Shown here: positions 47,178 through 55,006 of the stretch, piece by piece
How the letters are laid out: each line of letters opens with the position of its first letter
How positions within the stretch are numbered: position 1 is the first letter of the stretch
Source: Streptomyces aurantiacus
GTDB lineage: Bacteria; Actinomycetota; Actinomycetes; Streptomycetales; Streptomycetaceae
Reading direction: 5' to 3'
Assembly: GCF_027107535.1 (NCBI RefSeq)
Contig: NZ_CP114283.1
Location: 8,742,001 to 8,806,000, forward strand
Length of the DNA: 64,000 bases
The notes under the pieces: generated by a model
Seen by the model: the letters and a program-made list of their open reading frames with translations, nothing else
The model's database searches: none
Told to the model about the DNA's origin: nothing
Made by a program: the position numbers and the translations under genes

Positions 47178-49592
47178 ATGGGACTGAACAGGCGTACGGC
47201 GATGAAGGCCGGCCTCTTGACGGCCGCGGTGTCGGCACTGGGCCTGAACTCGGCGCGTCCACAGGGCAGTTCGCCGTCCCCGGCACTCACGGTCCAGGGC
47301 GAGGCGGCGGCCCGGACGAACATCCCGGTCGTACGGGACCGCCGCGCGTCCGGGGGCAGATACCTGGCCCTGAGGACAGGGAAGAGGCCCGGCCGGGAGG
47401 GCTGCTGGTACGCCACGTACGCGGTCCGGGCCCCCGAGGCGGGCGTGTACGCGCTGACCGCCGTCGCTACGGCCCCGGTAGAGACCCCGCACACCGAGGC
47501 GACGGCCTCGTATCTCCAACTCGCCCTGAACGACGGCCCCTTCCGCGAGCTCGCCCGCTCCCAGCCCTACTGGTACGAGTCGAAGCCGGCCTGGGGCGAG
47601 CTCTCCGTACTCGACCTCGGTGAGCTCGAACTCCGGCTCGGAGAGAACACGTTGACGTTCCGCGTGACGGAGCCGGCGGTCCTGGAGTCCGGGACGGCGT
47701 ACGCGCTCGCGCTGGACCGCTTCACGCTGAAGCGGCGGGCCGGGGTGGAGGTGCGCGAGGTGTCCGTGGGCGACGGGACGCTGAACACGTACCGCCACGG
47801 CGGGACCGCGAGCCTGACCCTCACCCTCGACGGGCGCCCCGGCCGCCCGCGGAGCGTGCGCTACACCGTCGTCGACCACGTAGGGAAGCAGGTGTCATCG
47901 GGCCACGTGACGATCCCGGCCGGAGAGACGGCGACGAAGGTGCCGCTGCCCCAACTCCCGCCCGGCAACTACCGCGTGACGGCCTGCGTCGACGGCGTCG
48001 GCGCCGTCGCCGCTGTGACGGGCCACTTCGCGTGCCTGCCCGCGCTCCCCGCCGTGTCCGGCCCCGCGAACCGCTTCGGCGTCAACGTCTGGGCCACCTC
48101 CCTCGTGCCGCCCTCCCGCCTGGACACCTTCGCCGCGGCGATGAAGGACATGGGCGCGGGCTGGACACGGGACGGCCGGTCCTGGCCCGCCGCCGAGCCG
48201 GCACCGGGCGCGTACGACACGGCCCACCACGACCGGGTCACGCAGGCGATGCGCCGCCACGGCCTCTCCCCCGTGGAGGTCCTCTCGCCGGCCCCCGAGT
48301 GGGCCATGACGGACGCCTCGCTCCCCCTCCCTGCGGACCTGCGGCACGCGTACCGCTACGCCCGCCGCATCGCCTCCCGCCACCCCGCCGCGATCCAGCT
48401 CTCGAACGAACCCGATGTGGACGTCACCAGCAGCACCGGCGACGCGCACGCGGCGTTCGTGAAGGCGGCGGCCCTCGGCATCGCGGACACCCCGGGCGGC
48501 CCGCTGGTCGTCCTGCCGGGCATCGCGCAGGCGGGCCACTTCCAGGACCTGATGCTGGCGAACGGCGTGGTGCGGTACGCGGACGTGTGGGCCTTCCACG
48601 GCTACCCGGACCCGGCCGAGCAGGGTGAGCCGGCCTTCCCCGGAGCGGCCGACGAGCAGCGCGAACTGGCCGAGCGGCTCGGCGCGGGTGACGTGCCGCG
48701 GTGGATGACGGAATGCGGCGCGTTCTTCGCGGTACGCCCCGGGGTCGATCTCACGCCCGCCCAACAGGCGGTCCAGGCCCGCTACTTGGTCCGCTCGATG
48801 GTGGAGGGGCTGGCGGCGGGGAACAGCCGCCAGTTCTGGTTCGCGGGCCCGCCGCTGCACGACGACGGCGTGTACTTCGGCCTGCTGACCCGGGACTTCC
48901 ATCCGTTGCCGGCGTACAGCGCGTGCGCGGCACTGACATCACTGCTGGGCGAGGCGCACTTCGCCGGACCGGTGAGCGGGCTGCCCGCCGGGGCGGCCGG
49001 CTTCGAGTTCGACTCGGGCCGGGGCGAGTCGGTCCGGGTGCTCTGGGCGGCACAGCCGGTGCGGGTTCCCGTGCCGGGGGCGACCGTGTACGACGTCATG
49101 GGCGGGCCGGTGCCGACGTCCGGGGGTGCCGTGACGGTCTCCCTCGACCCGGTGTACGCGGTCACCCGGGCCGCCCGCCCTGAGACCCGCCCGGCCCCTC
49201 ACCCCCGAGCCCCTCTCTCCCCCGCCGAACACATCGTCCTGAGCCAGCGCTACCCGGCCCGGAACGCCGCCCCCAACAAGGACAACGGCGACGCGGAACC
49301 CCCGCTGGGCTACCGCCTGTCGCGCCGCACCCGGATGTCCCTGGACGTCTACAACTTCGGCTCCGCCCCGCGGACGGTGACGGTGCGGGTGCCACGCCCC
49401 GGCGGAGGCTGGTCGGTACGGGCGGAGGGCCCGACGCGGGTCGGGGTCCCGCCCCGGGGCCGTACGACGGTGGAGTTCTCGATCACGGCGGCAAGCGGGG
49501 TCACCCGCCGGACCGACCAGCGCCTGAGGTTCACGGCGACGCTCGACGGTGAGGAGGTACCGCCATCGGTGTCGCTGGTCCAGCTCAAGTAG
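47178..49592 (+). CDS. Tat-exported glycoside hydrolase-like protein (clan A type)
   Basis: Protein of 804 aa. The N-terminus LNRRTAMKAGLLTAAVSA carries a twin-arginine RRTAMK and a hydrophobic stretch, so export as a folded enzyme is likely. A beta-rich carbohydrate-binding-like region fills about 35-280. The middle part fits a (beta/alpha)8 barrel: IQLSNEPDVDVTSS has the NEP acid/base signature and RWMTECGAFF the second Glu as nucleophile. An Ig-like beta domain ends the protein. ATG 47178 is preferred for the signal; 47112 is an alternative. Family assignment within clan GH-A is open. Confidence 0.78.
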   Translation: MGLNRRTAMKAGLLTAAVSALGLNSARPQGSSPSPALTVQGEAAARTNIPVVRDRRASGGRYLALRTGKRPGREGCWYATYAVRAPEAGVYALTAVATAPVETPHTEATASYLQLALNDGPFRELARSQPYWYESKPAWGELSVLDLGELELRLGENTLTFRVTEPAVLESGTAYALALDRFTLKRRAGVEVREVSVGDGTLNTYRHGGTASLTLTLDGRPGRPRSVRYTVVDHVGKQVSSGHVTIPAGETATKVPLPQLPPGNYRVTACVDGVGAVAAVTGHFACLPALPAVSGPANRFGVNVWATSLVPPSRLDTFAAAMKDMGAGWTRDGRSWPAAEPAPGAYDTAHHDRVTQAMRRHGLSPVEVLSPAPEWAMTDASLPLPADLRHAYRYARRIASRHPAAIQLSNEPDVDVTSSTGDAHAAFVKAAALGIADTPGGPLVVLPGIAQAGHFQDLMLANGVVRYADVWAFHGYPDPAEQGEPAFPGAADEQRELAERLGAGDVPRWMTECGAFFAVRPGVDLTPAQQAVQARYLVRSMVEGLAAGNSRQFWFAGPPLHDDGVYFGLLTRDFHPLPAYSACAALTSLLGEAHFAGPVSGLPAGAAGFEFDSGRGESVRVLWAAQPVRVPVPGATVYDVMGGPVPTSGGAVTVSLDPVYAVTRAARPETRPAPHPRAPLSPAEHIVLSQRYPARNAAPNKDNGDAEPPLGYRLSRRTRMSLDVYNFGSAPRTVTVRVPRPGGGWSVRAEGPTRVGVPPRGRTTVEFSITAASGVTRRTDQRLRFTATLDGEEVPPSVSLVQLK

Positions 49593-49637
49593 GGGCCGAC
49601 AGCGGAGCACGACCAACGGCCCGCCCCGACGGCTTGG

Positions 49638-50033
49638 TCACTTCTCCCGGTCGAACCAGGCCACGGTCTCCGGCAGGAACAGCAGCACCATCACGGGTGC
49701 CCCGAGTGCGATACGCAGGGCGGCGTCCAGGAACTCTCCGGGCGCCGCGGCGTCGAAGGCCTGGTTGAACGACCCCACGAGGACGAACAGCATCACCACG
49801 AACGTCGTGAGCCGGACGCCGTTGCGCGCGCCGCCGTCGTACGTCAGGGCGAGCAGAGCGCACACCCAGACCAGCATCCACGGGGCGATCATGTTGCCCA
49901 CCCCGTAGGACGTCAGCCCGTCCGACAGGGCGAGCATGACGACGAGCCCCGAGAACGCCAGCGCGAACAACAGCAGTTGCGCGGCACGCGCCTGCCGGGG
50001 CATCGTGGCGGTGGTCCTTGCAGGAGAGTTCAC
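49638..50033 (-). CDS. Small integral membrane protein, unknown function
   Basis: Protein of 131 aa with four predicted transmembrane helices (LLLFALAFSGLVVMLAL; GNMIAPWMLVWVCALLAL; LTTFVVMLFVLVGSF; LRIALGAPVMVLLFLP), a short polar N-terminus and a DREK tail. GTG start at 50033 has a weak AAGGAAG site. Family not recognised. It may be unrelated to the small genes upstream on the same strand. Confidence 0.65.
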   Translation of the reverse strand: MNSPARTTATMPRQARAAQLLLFALAFSGLVVMLALSDGLTSYGVGNMIAPWMLVWVCALLALTYDGGARNGVRLTTFVVMLFVLVGSFNQAFDAAAPGEFLDAALRIALGAPVMVLLFLPETVAWFDREK

Positions 50034-50104
50034 GGTCTTCCTTGTCTTCTGGCCTCGTCGGCCATCCAGTGCTTCAGGGGACGAGGCATCGATCTGAGTG
50101 ACAG

Positions 50105-50434
50105 TCAGTCGCCCTCCAGATGGAGCTCAAGATCTCCGTGCTCGCCGCACTGCCGCGCGAGACGCCCGATCTCGTCCAGCATCGCCACTTGCTCCGCCGA
50201 TTCGGCACCACTTCGCACCTGGCCGATCTCGGTGATGAACTGCGGCATGTCCAGCGACGTCAGCAGCAGCGACCCGTATCGGTCCACCCTGCTCAGCATC
50301 GGCTTGCCACTGCTCTCACAAAGCTCGGCAAAGACATCGGAGTGGTCGGCAGAATTTTCCAGAACCGACCGATGGTGGCGCCTGGAACTTGTCCCGTCTT
50401 TGCGGACCTTCACAAGAAGGATATCGACGCCCAT
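50105..50434 (-). CDS. Small immunity-like hypothetical protein
   Basis: Protein of 109 aa, acidic at the end (HGDLELHLEGD). The pattern MGVDILLVKV...DVFAELCESSGKPMLSRVDRYGSLLLTSLDM is one I associate with small Streptomyces proteins next to polymorphic-toxin immunity genes. That is family memory, not proof. It starts 18 bases after the upstream gene's stop, in a three-gene set. No toxin gene is present, so it may be an orphan immunity gene. Confidence 0.65.
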   Translation of the reverse strand: MGVDILLVKVRKDGTSSRRHHRSVLENSADHSDVFAELCESSGKPMLSRVDRYGSLLLTSLDMPQFITEIGQVRSGAESAEQVAMLDEIGRLARQCGEHGDLELHLEGD

Positions 50435-50452
50435 AGTTTCACTCCGACTGAT

Positions 50453-50782
50453 TCAGAGACGGAGCTCAAGATACTCCAGGTATTCCCTGCGCTCCGCGCC
50501 GATGACCGCACCGTCGATGTCCCGCAGGGGAGCCAGGTCCGCATTGCCTATCTTGTCCTCGGTGTCCAGTTCGGACAGCGCGTGCAGTTGGGCCTCCAGG
50601 CATACTCGGGACTCCTCGAAAGACGCCATCACCGCCAGTACTTCGGCGATGACGTGGCCCTCCCGCGCCGAGTAGCTTCTCGTCCAGTCCGCGACGCGAT
50701 CGCTTCCAGACTCTCGAACTCGCTCGTCGGCGCTCACCAGTTCCCTGATGAGTTCCGCCAGCCGTCGGCTCCCTATGCTCAC
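50453..50782 (-). CDS. Small helical immunity-like hypothetical protein
   Basis: Protein of 109 aa, almost wholly helical and acidic (RRLAELIRELVSADERVRES; EARLH-like EAQLHALSELDTEDK), reminiscent of HEAT-like immunity proteins. GTG 50782 overlaps the stop of the preceding tiny gene (GTGA), so translation is probably coupled. Local GC and codon bias are lower than in neighbouring core genes, consistent with acquired DNA. Function not assignable. Confidence 0.65.
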   Translation of the reverse strand: MSIGSRRLAELIRELVSADERVRESGSDRVADWTRSYSAREGHVIAEVLAVMASFEESRVCLEAQLHALSELDTEDKIGNADLAPLRDIDGAVIGAERREYLEYLELRL

Positions 50783-50943
50783 CGCGCCCCCTGGCCGGCC
50801 CGCCGGAACGCAGCCGCCACGACGGGCCCGAAGAAGACGTGCGGCAGCGGCTCGCCGTTGTTCTCGACATGGATCTCGTAGAGTTCGGCGAACTCAGGGA
50901 CAGTGGCGACGAGTTCCTCCAGAAAACGGATGTCGTCCCTCAT
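50779..50943 (-). CDS. Tiny DUF7674-like protein
   Basis: A 54-aa gene reading MRDDIRFLEELVATVPEF then AELYEIHVENNGEPLPHVFF and GPVVAAAFRRAGQGAR. The LYE.H...NGE.LPHVFFG pattern resembles the DUF7674 family, whose members I recall as around twice as long, so this looks like an N-terminal core that has lost its C-terminal half or is a minimal member. An in-frame stop lies 12 codons upstream of the ATG. Its stop overlaps the next gene's GTG, suggesting an operon. Confidence 0.5.
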   Translation of the reverse strand: MRDDIRFLEELVATVPEFAELYEIHVENNGEPLPHVFFGPVVAAAFRRAGQGAR

Positions 50944-51127
50944 CAGCAGCTCCCCGGCCCCGGACAGTTCGACGCGTCATTGTACTTACCGGAGTGAGCG
51001 TGATCGACGGCGCTCAAGAGGCTCTCGGCCACCTGAATATGCCCTTGCGAACCTGACGAACTTCACCTGTCCGCCGCGTCGCCGCCGTGGGCCCCGCCAG
51101 TGCCGGGTCCCACAGTGGCATCTCCCT

Positions 51128-51304
51128 CTACTCGATTACCCACGCGGGACCGAAGCCGCGCGGAGACCCGTCGAGGAATTTCCGGATCGCACCGATCGCG
51201 GCGTCACGTTCCGCCATATCGGACCTTTCAAAATCGTCGCGTCGGCCGCCGCAGATCAAAGAGACCGGCTCACCTCCAGATTCCGGGCTTCGCCTTCGCG
51301 GCAT
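51128..51304 (-). pseudogene. Decayed fragment of a small immunity-type gene
   Basis: The minus-strand frame ending at 51128 reads VSLICGGRRDDFERSDMAER followed by DAAIGAIRKFLDGSPRGFGP and AWVIE. It has a convincing protein-like composition and a C-terminal FLDG.PRGFGPAWV end similar to Imm1-type immunity proteins. Upstream of about 51304 the frame turns into Arg/Pro-rich noise, and pieces appear in other frames, suggesting frameshift or truncation. The family name is tentative. Confidence 0.35.
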
Positions 51305-51767
51305 ATGCGACGGCGGACGTAGGCCGAACTCGATGTCGCCGTCGGGGCAGGTGGCCGCGCGGAGCGATGACCGTCGCTTCCGCAGCGCCGGCTTTGGCCG
51401 TTGTCCCGGTCGAAGCGACCACAACGGGCGCGGCGGCCGCGGACGGAGCGGCCGTCGGCGACGAGGCCGCGCGGCAAGGGGTTTTGTGTTTTTGGTGCCG
51501 ATTTCTTGGTCGACACGAAGAGTACCGACCCCAACGGCACACCGGGGCAAGCAAGTTGCTCACTCTTCGATCACAAGGGGTCGTACGAGACGCAGACGCA
51601 TGGGTTAACGCGGGTAACACCCCAGGTCAACGAAGCAAGCGCGTACCGACCAACCAGTTTGTCGAAACCCTCGCGCATCCCGGCTACCCCCGAGTAGCGT
51701 GCGTGCTCGCTCACCCCCCGCTCCCTGCGGTCCGCACCCGGGCCCGAACCACGCAAGGAGAACCGGG
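51305..51767. other. Intergenic region upstream of the DUF485/symporter operon
   Basis: About 460 bases with lower GC than the surroundings in 51500-51660. No supported gene. A possible promoter for the downstream operon is TTGTCG (51660-51665) with GGCTAC about 17 bases on. The region joins the decayed immunity fragment to the symporter operon. Confidence 0.35.
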
Positions 51768-52247
51768 ATGTCCTACGACACGTCCCCGTCGTACCCCGTT
51801 CCACCGCACCATCCGCCCCGCAACTCCTCACCGTCGTACCCCACCTATCCGAACGAGCCCACCCAGCCGACGTACCCCTGGGCGCCGCAGCAGGCGGAAC
51901 CCGAATCCGCCGGGCCGCAGCGCCACCGCCACGCCGCTCTCGGCCGGCACAGCGACCTCCGTGTCCTGCGCACCGCGTACCGGTGGCAGCGGCGCGTGGC
52001 CACCCTGGCGGCGCTCGGCTACTTCACGCTGTTCCTCGCCCTGTCGGCGTCCGCGCCCTCGATGATGGCGGGCGAGGTGACCGGGGGCCTGACCGTCGGA
52101 CTCCTCCTCGGCCTGCTCCAGGTCCCCGTGACCTGCGGGGCCATCGCGCTGTACGAGTACACCGCCCGCCGGGGCGTGGACCCGATCGCCGAGCGCATCA
52201 GGAAGCAGGCCGAGCTGGACACCAAGCGGGCGGAGGCACGCCGGTGA
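51768..52247 (+). CDS. DUF485 membrane protein
   Basis: Protein of 159 aa. Residues 1-60 are Pro/Tyr/Ser-rich and disordered. The DUF485 domain follows, with two transmembrane helices (VATLAALGYFTLFLALSASA; LTVGLLLGLLQVPVTCGAIALY) and the AYRWQRR and EYTARRGVDPIAERIR segments typical of the family. DUF485 proteins are regularly encoded just before acetate/solute:sodium symporters, as here, and are thought to be their small subunit. ATG 51768 has AAGGAG upstream. GTGA overlap couples it to the symporter. Confidence 0.88.
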   Translation: MSYDTSPSYPVPPHHPPRNSSPSYPTYPNEPTQPTYPWAPQQAEPESAGPQRHRHAALGRHSDLRVLRTAYRWQRRVATLAALGYFTLFLALSASAPSMMAGEVTGGLTVGLLLGLLQVPVTCGAIALYEYTARRGVDPIAERIRKQAELDTKRAEARR

Positions 52248-53851
52248 CCGGATTCAGCAGTTCCGCCCAGGCGATGTCACTCGTGGCGTTCACCGTCGTG
52301 GCCACCATCACCCTGCTGCTCTGTGTGATGACCGGCCCCGACCGGGACGACCTCGACGAGTTCTACACCGGCTACAGCAGCCTGTCCCCGATGCGCAACG
52401 GCCTTGCCATAGCGGGGGACTACATCTCCGCCGCGACGGTCCTCGGCACCGGCGGCGTGATCGCGCTCTTCGGGTACGACGGCGTCGTACTCGCCCTGAG
52501 CACCGCGCTGTCCCTCATGCTCCTGATGTTCCTGCTGGCCGAACCCCTGCGGAACGCGGGCCGGTTCACCATGGGCGACGCACTGGCCCGGCGGATGCCG
52601 GGCCGGGCGGTGCGGATCACGGCGTGCGCGGCGACGCTGACCGCGCTGCTCCCCCTGATGCTCGTACAGCTGGCCGGCACCGGCGACCTGCTGGCGTTCA
52701 TCCTCGGCTTCTCCAGCGACGGGCTGAAGACGGGCTGCATCATCGGTCTCGGCATCCTGATGATCAGCTACGCGGCGATCGGCGGCATGAAGGGCACCGC
52801 GCTGATCCAGATCCTGAAGATCGTGATGCTGCTCGGCTCGGGCGCCGTCATCGCCGTGCTCATCCTGAACAAGTTCGACTGGGACCTCGGCGGCCTGTTC
52901 GGCCAGGCCGCTCAAAACAGCGGGGCCGGCTCCGCGTTCCTGAGCTCCGGTCTGCAGTTCACCAGCGGGCCCAGTCCGCGCCTGGACATGATCAGTTCGG
53001 AGCTGACGGTCGTGCTCGGCGGGGCCTGCCTGCCCCACATCACCATGCGCATGTACACGGCGGGCAGTGCCCCTCAGGTGCGCCGGTCGCTGTCGTGGGC
53101 GGTGCCGGCCGTGGCGCTCTTCGTCCTCATCATCACGGTCGTCGGATTCGGGGCGACGGCACTGATCGGGCGGGAGGCCATCGCGGTCGCCGACCCGCAG
53201 GGCAACACCGCGTACCTGCTGGGCGCGCGGGCCGCGTTCGGGGCGGACGTCTCGACGGCGGAGACGTTCCTCTTCACCACCGTCACCGCGGCGATCTTCC
53301 TGACGGTGCTCGCGTCCGTCGCCGGAATGATCCTCGCCTGCGCCAACTCCCTCGCCCACGACGTCTTCGCGCACGGCAGGAAGCAGCTCTCGCCGCGCCG
53401 CGAGATGACGCTGGCCCGGGCGTCGGCGGCGGCGGTCGGCATCCCGGCGATCGTGCTGGCCACCCTCGTCCAGCACCACAGTCTGCAGCCCCTGGTCACG
53501 CTGTCGTTCTGCCTGGGTGCTTCGGCCATAGCGCCCGCGCTGGTCTACAGCCTCTTCTGGCGCCGCTACACCCGGGCCGGTCTCATGTGCACGCTCATCG
53601 GCGGCTCGCTGAGCACGCTCATCCTGATGACCGGCACGAACCTCGTCTCGGGCTCCCCCATCTCCGCGTTCCCCGACCACGACTTCACCTGGTTCCCCTT
53701 CACCACGACCGGCCTCGTCTCCATCCCGCTGGGCTTCGCCCTCGGCTGGCTCGGCACGGTGGCCTCGGGCCGGGAGAAGGCGGAGGAACACCGCAAGCAG
53801 TACGAGGCCGTGGAGGGCTGGATCCTCGCGGGGGCGGTGCGCAAGGAGTGA
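52244..53851 (+). CDS. Sodium:solute symporter (ActP-like)
   Basis: SSS-family transporter of 535 aa with about 13 transmembrane helices. It shows YSSLSPMRNGLAIAGDYISAATVLGTGG and the sodium-site region SYAAIGGMKGTALIQILK, both typical of the acetate/pyruvate branch (ActP/MctC). With DUF485 it would import short monocarboxylates, driven by sodium or protons. GTG 52244 overlaps the DUF485 stop. Substrate inferred from family only. Confidence 0.88.
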   Translation: MTGFSSSAQAMSLVAFTVVATITLLLCVMTGPDRDDLDEFYTGYSSLSPMRNGLAIAGDYISAATVLGTGGVIALFGYDGVVLALSTALSLMLLMFLLAEPLRNAGRFTMGDALARRMPGRAVRITACAATLTALLPLMLVQLAGTGDLLAFILGFSSDGLKTGCIIGLGILMISYAAIGGMKGTALIQILKIVMLLGSGAVIAVLILNKFDWDLGGLFGQAAQNSGAGSAFLSSGLQFTSGPSPRLDMISSELTVVLGGACLPHITMRMYTAGSAPQVRRSLSWAVPAVALFVLIITVVGFGATALIGREAIAVADPQGNTAYLLGARAAFGADVSTAETFLFTTVTAAIFLTVLASVAGMILACANSLAHDVFAHGRKQLSPRREMTLARASAAAVGIPAIVLATLVQHHSLQPLVTLSFCLGASAIAPALVYSLFWRRYTRAGLMCTLIGGSLSTLILMTGTNLVSGSPISAFPDHDFTWFPFTTTGLVSIPLGFALGWLGTVASGREKAEEHRKQYEAVEGWILAGAVRKE

Positions 53852-53896
53852 GCGGGCACTGGTGACGTGCGGGCCGGTGGGGACGGCCCGCACGGA

Positions 53897-54784
53897 CTAC
53901 TCCGCCGCCGCCCGCCCCGTCAGCGCAGCGAGACTGCTGCGTACGTGGTCCATGTGGGCCTGTACCTCGTCCCACTCCTCGCTGTGTTCGCGCAGGACGC
54001 GTTCGGTCTCGCGGGCGACGCGTTCCTCGCGGACCCCGGCCTCGGCGAGGAGTTCGGCGGCGCGGGCCTCCGCGTCCTCCTGGAGGTGGCGGGTCGACTC
54101 CTGGGCCTCGGCCAGGGCCCGCCCGGCCTCGGCCAGATCCTCCTCGGCGCGCGCGACGAGTTCCTCGTGGCGCGCGTCGAGCGCGGCCTCACGCTCGGCG
54201 GCCTCGCACCCGGCCCTCTCCCAGCGCTCGGTGTGCTCCTTCTCCTGCTCGGCGAGCAGGGCCTCTGCGCGCCGCCGCGTCTCGCGCAGCGCGGCCAGCG
54301 CCTCACCGCGGCCCTCCTTCACGTCGCACCGCGCGGAGATCCGCATCTCGTCGGCCTCGGCCTGCGCGGCCAGCAGCCGGTGCCGGGCCCGCTCGTCGGC
54401 CTCACCGCGCACCTCGTCGGCGGCCGCACGCGCGTCCGCACGCACCCGCCCGGCCGCCGCCTCCGCCTCCTCCACGACCAGGCGCGCCTCCCGGCGTGCG
54501 CTCTCGCGCACCGCCGCGGCCTCCTCCTCGCCCAGCTCGAACAGCCGGCGAGCCCGGTCGCCGAGCGACTCGTACGTCTGGGGGGCGAGCCCCTGCACGA
54601 CCTCGCGCAGCCGCAGCGCCTCGGACTCCATCTCCCTGGCCAGCACGGTCAGCCGGGCGGCCCGCTCCCACGCGGCGTCACGCCCCGCCGAGAGCGCCGA
54701 GGCGTACGCGTCGACCTGCTCGGGACGGTAACCACGCCCCCGTACCGCCTCGAAGCCATGAGACGACACCGATGCGCTGCTCAT
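53897..54784 (-). CDS. Coiled-coil DivIVA-like cytoskeletal protein
   Basis: Protein of 295 aa, almost entirely Ala/Glu/Arg heptads (about 60-280). It begins with HGFEAVRGRGYRPEQVDAYA, a DivIVA-domain N-terminal signature also seen in Streptomyces Scy/FilP-type and so-called cellulose-binding proteins. No membrane segment. Likely a structural protein of hyphal polarity or of the cell envelope; which one cannot be told. It is monocistronic. Confidence 0.78.
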   Translation of the reverse strand: MSSASVSSHGFEAVRGRGYRPEQVDAYASALSAGRDAAWERAARLTVLAREMESEALRLREVVQGLAPQTYESLGDRARRLFELGEEEAAAVRESARREARLVVEEAEAAAGRVRADARAAADEVRGEADERARHRLLAAQAEADEMRISARCDVKEGRGEALAALRETRRRAEALLAEQEKEHTERWERAGCEAAEREAALDARHEELVARAEEDLAEAGRALAEAQESTRHLQEDAEARAAELLAEAGVREERVARETERVLREHSEEWDEVQAHMDHVRSSLAALTGRAAAE

Positions 54785-54927
54785 CCTCGAATCCCCTCTG
54801 GCGTACGACTACGGCGTACGACGTACGCCATGATGTGCCGCACATCTTGGTGGATCAGACGGAAGTGTTCATAACGCGACACTCCGCGCATTCCTCCCGG
54901 AGGGCATCCGGCCGGGGCACGACGGAA

Positions 54928-54963
54928 AGGGCCCGGCCCGGTCTGTCGACCGGGCCGGGCCCT
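54928..54963 (-). terminator. Intrinsic terminator of the SUKH/deaminase-like operon
   Basis: A perfect 16-bp inverted repeat, AGGGCCCGGCCCGGTC (54928-54943) and its complement (54948-54963), has a 4-base loop. It stands 44 bases beyond the stop of the gene that ends at 55007. Confidence 0.85.
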
Positions 54964-55006
54964 CACACGCGTCGCTGCCGCACGGGCTCAGCGCTCTGAC
55001 GCCCCG

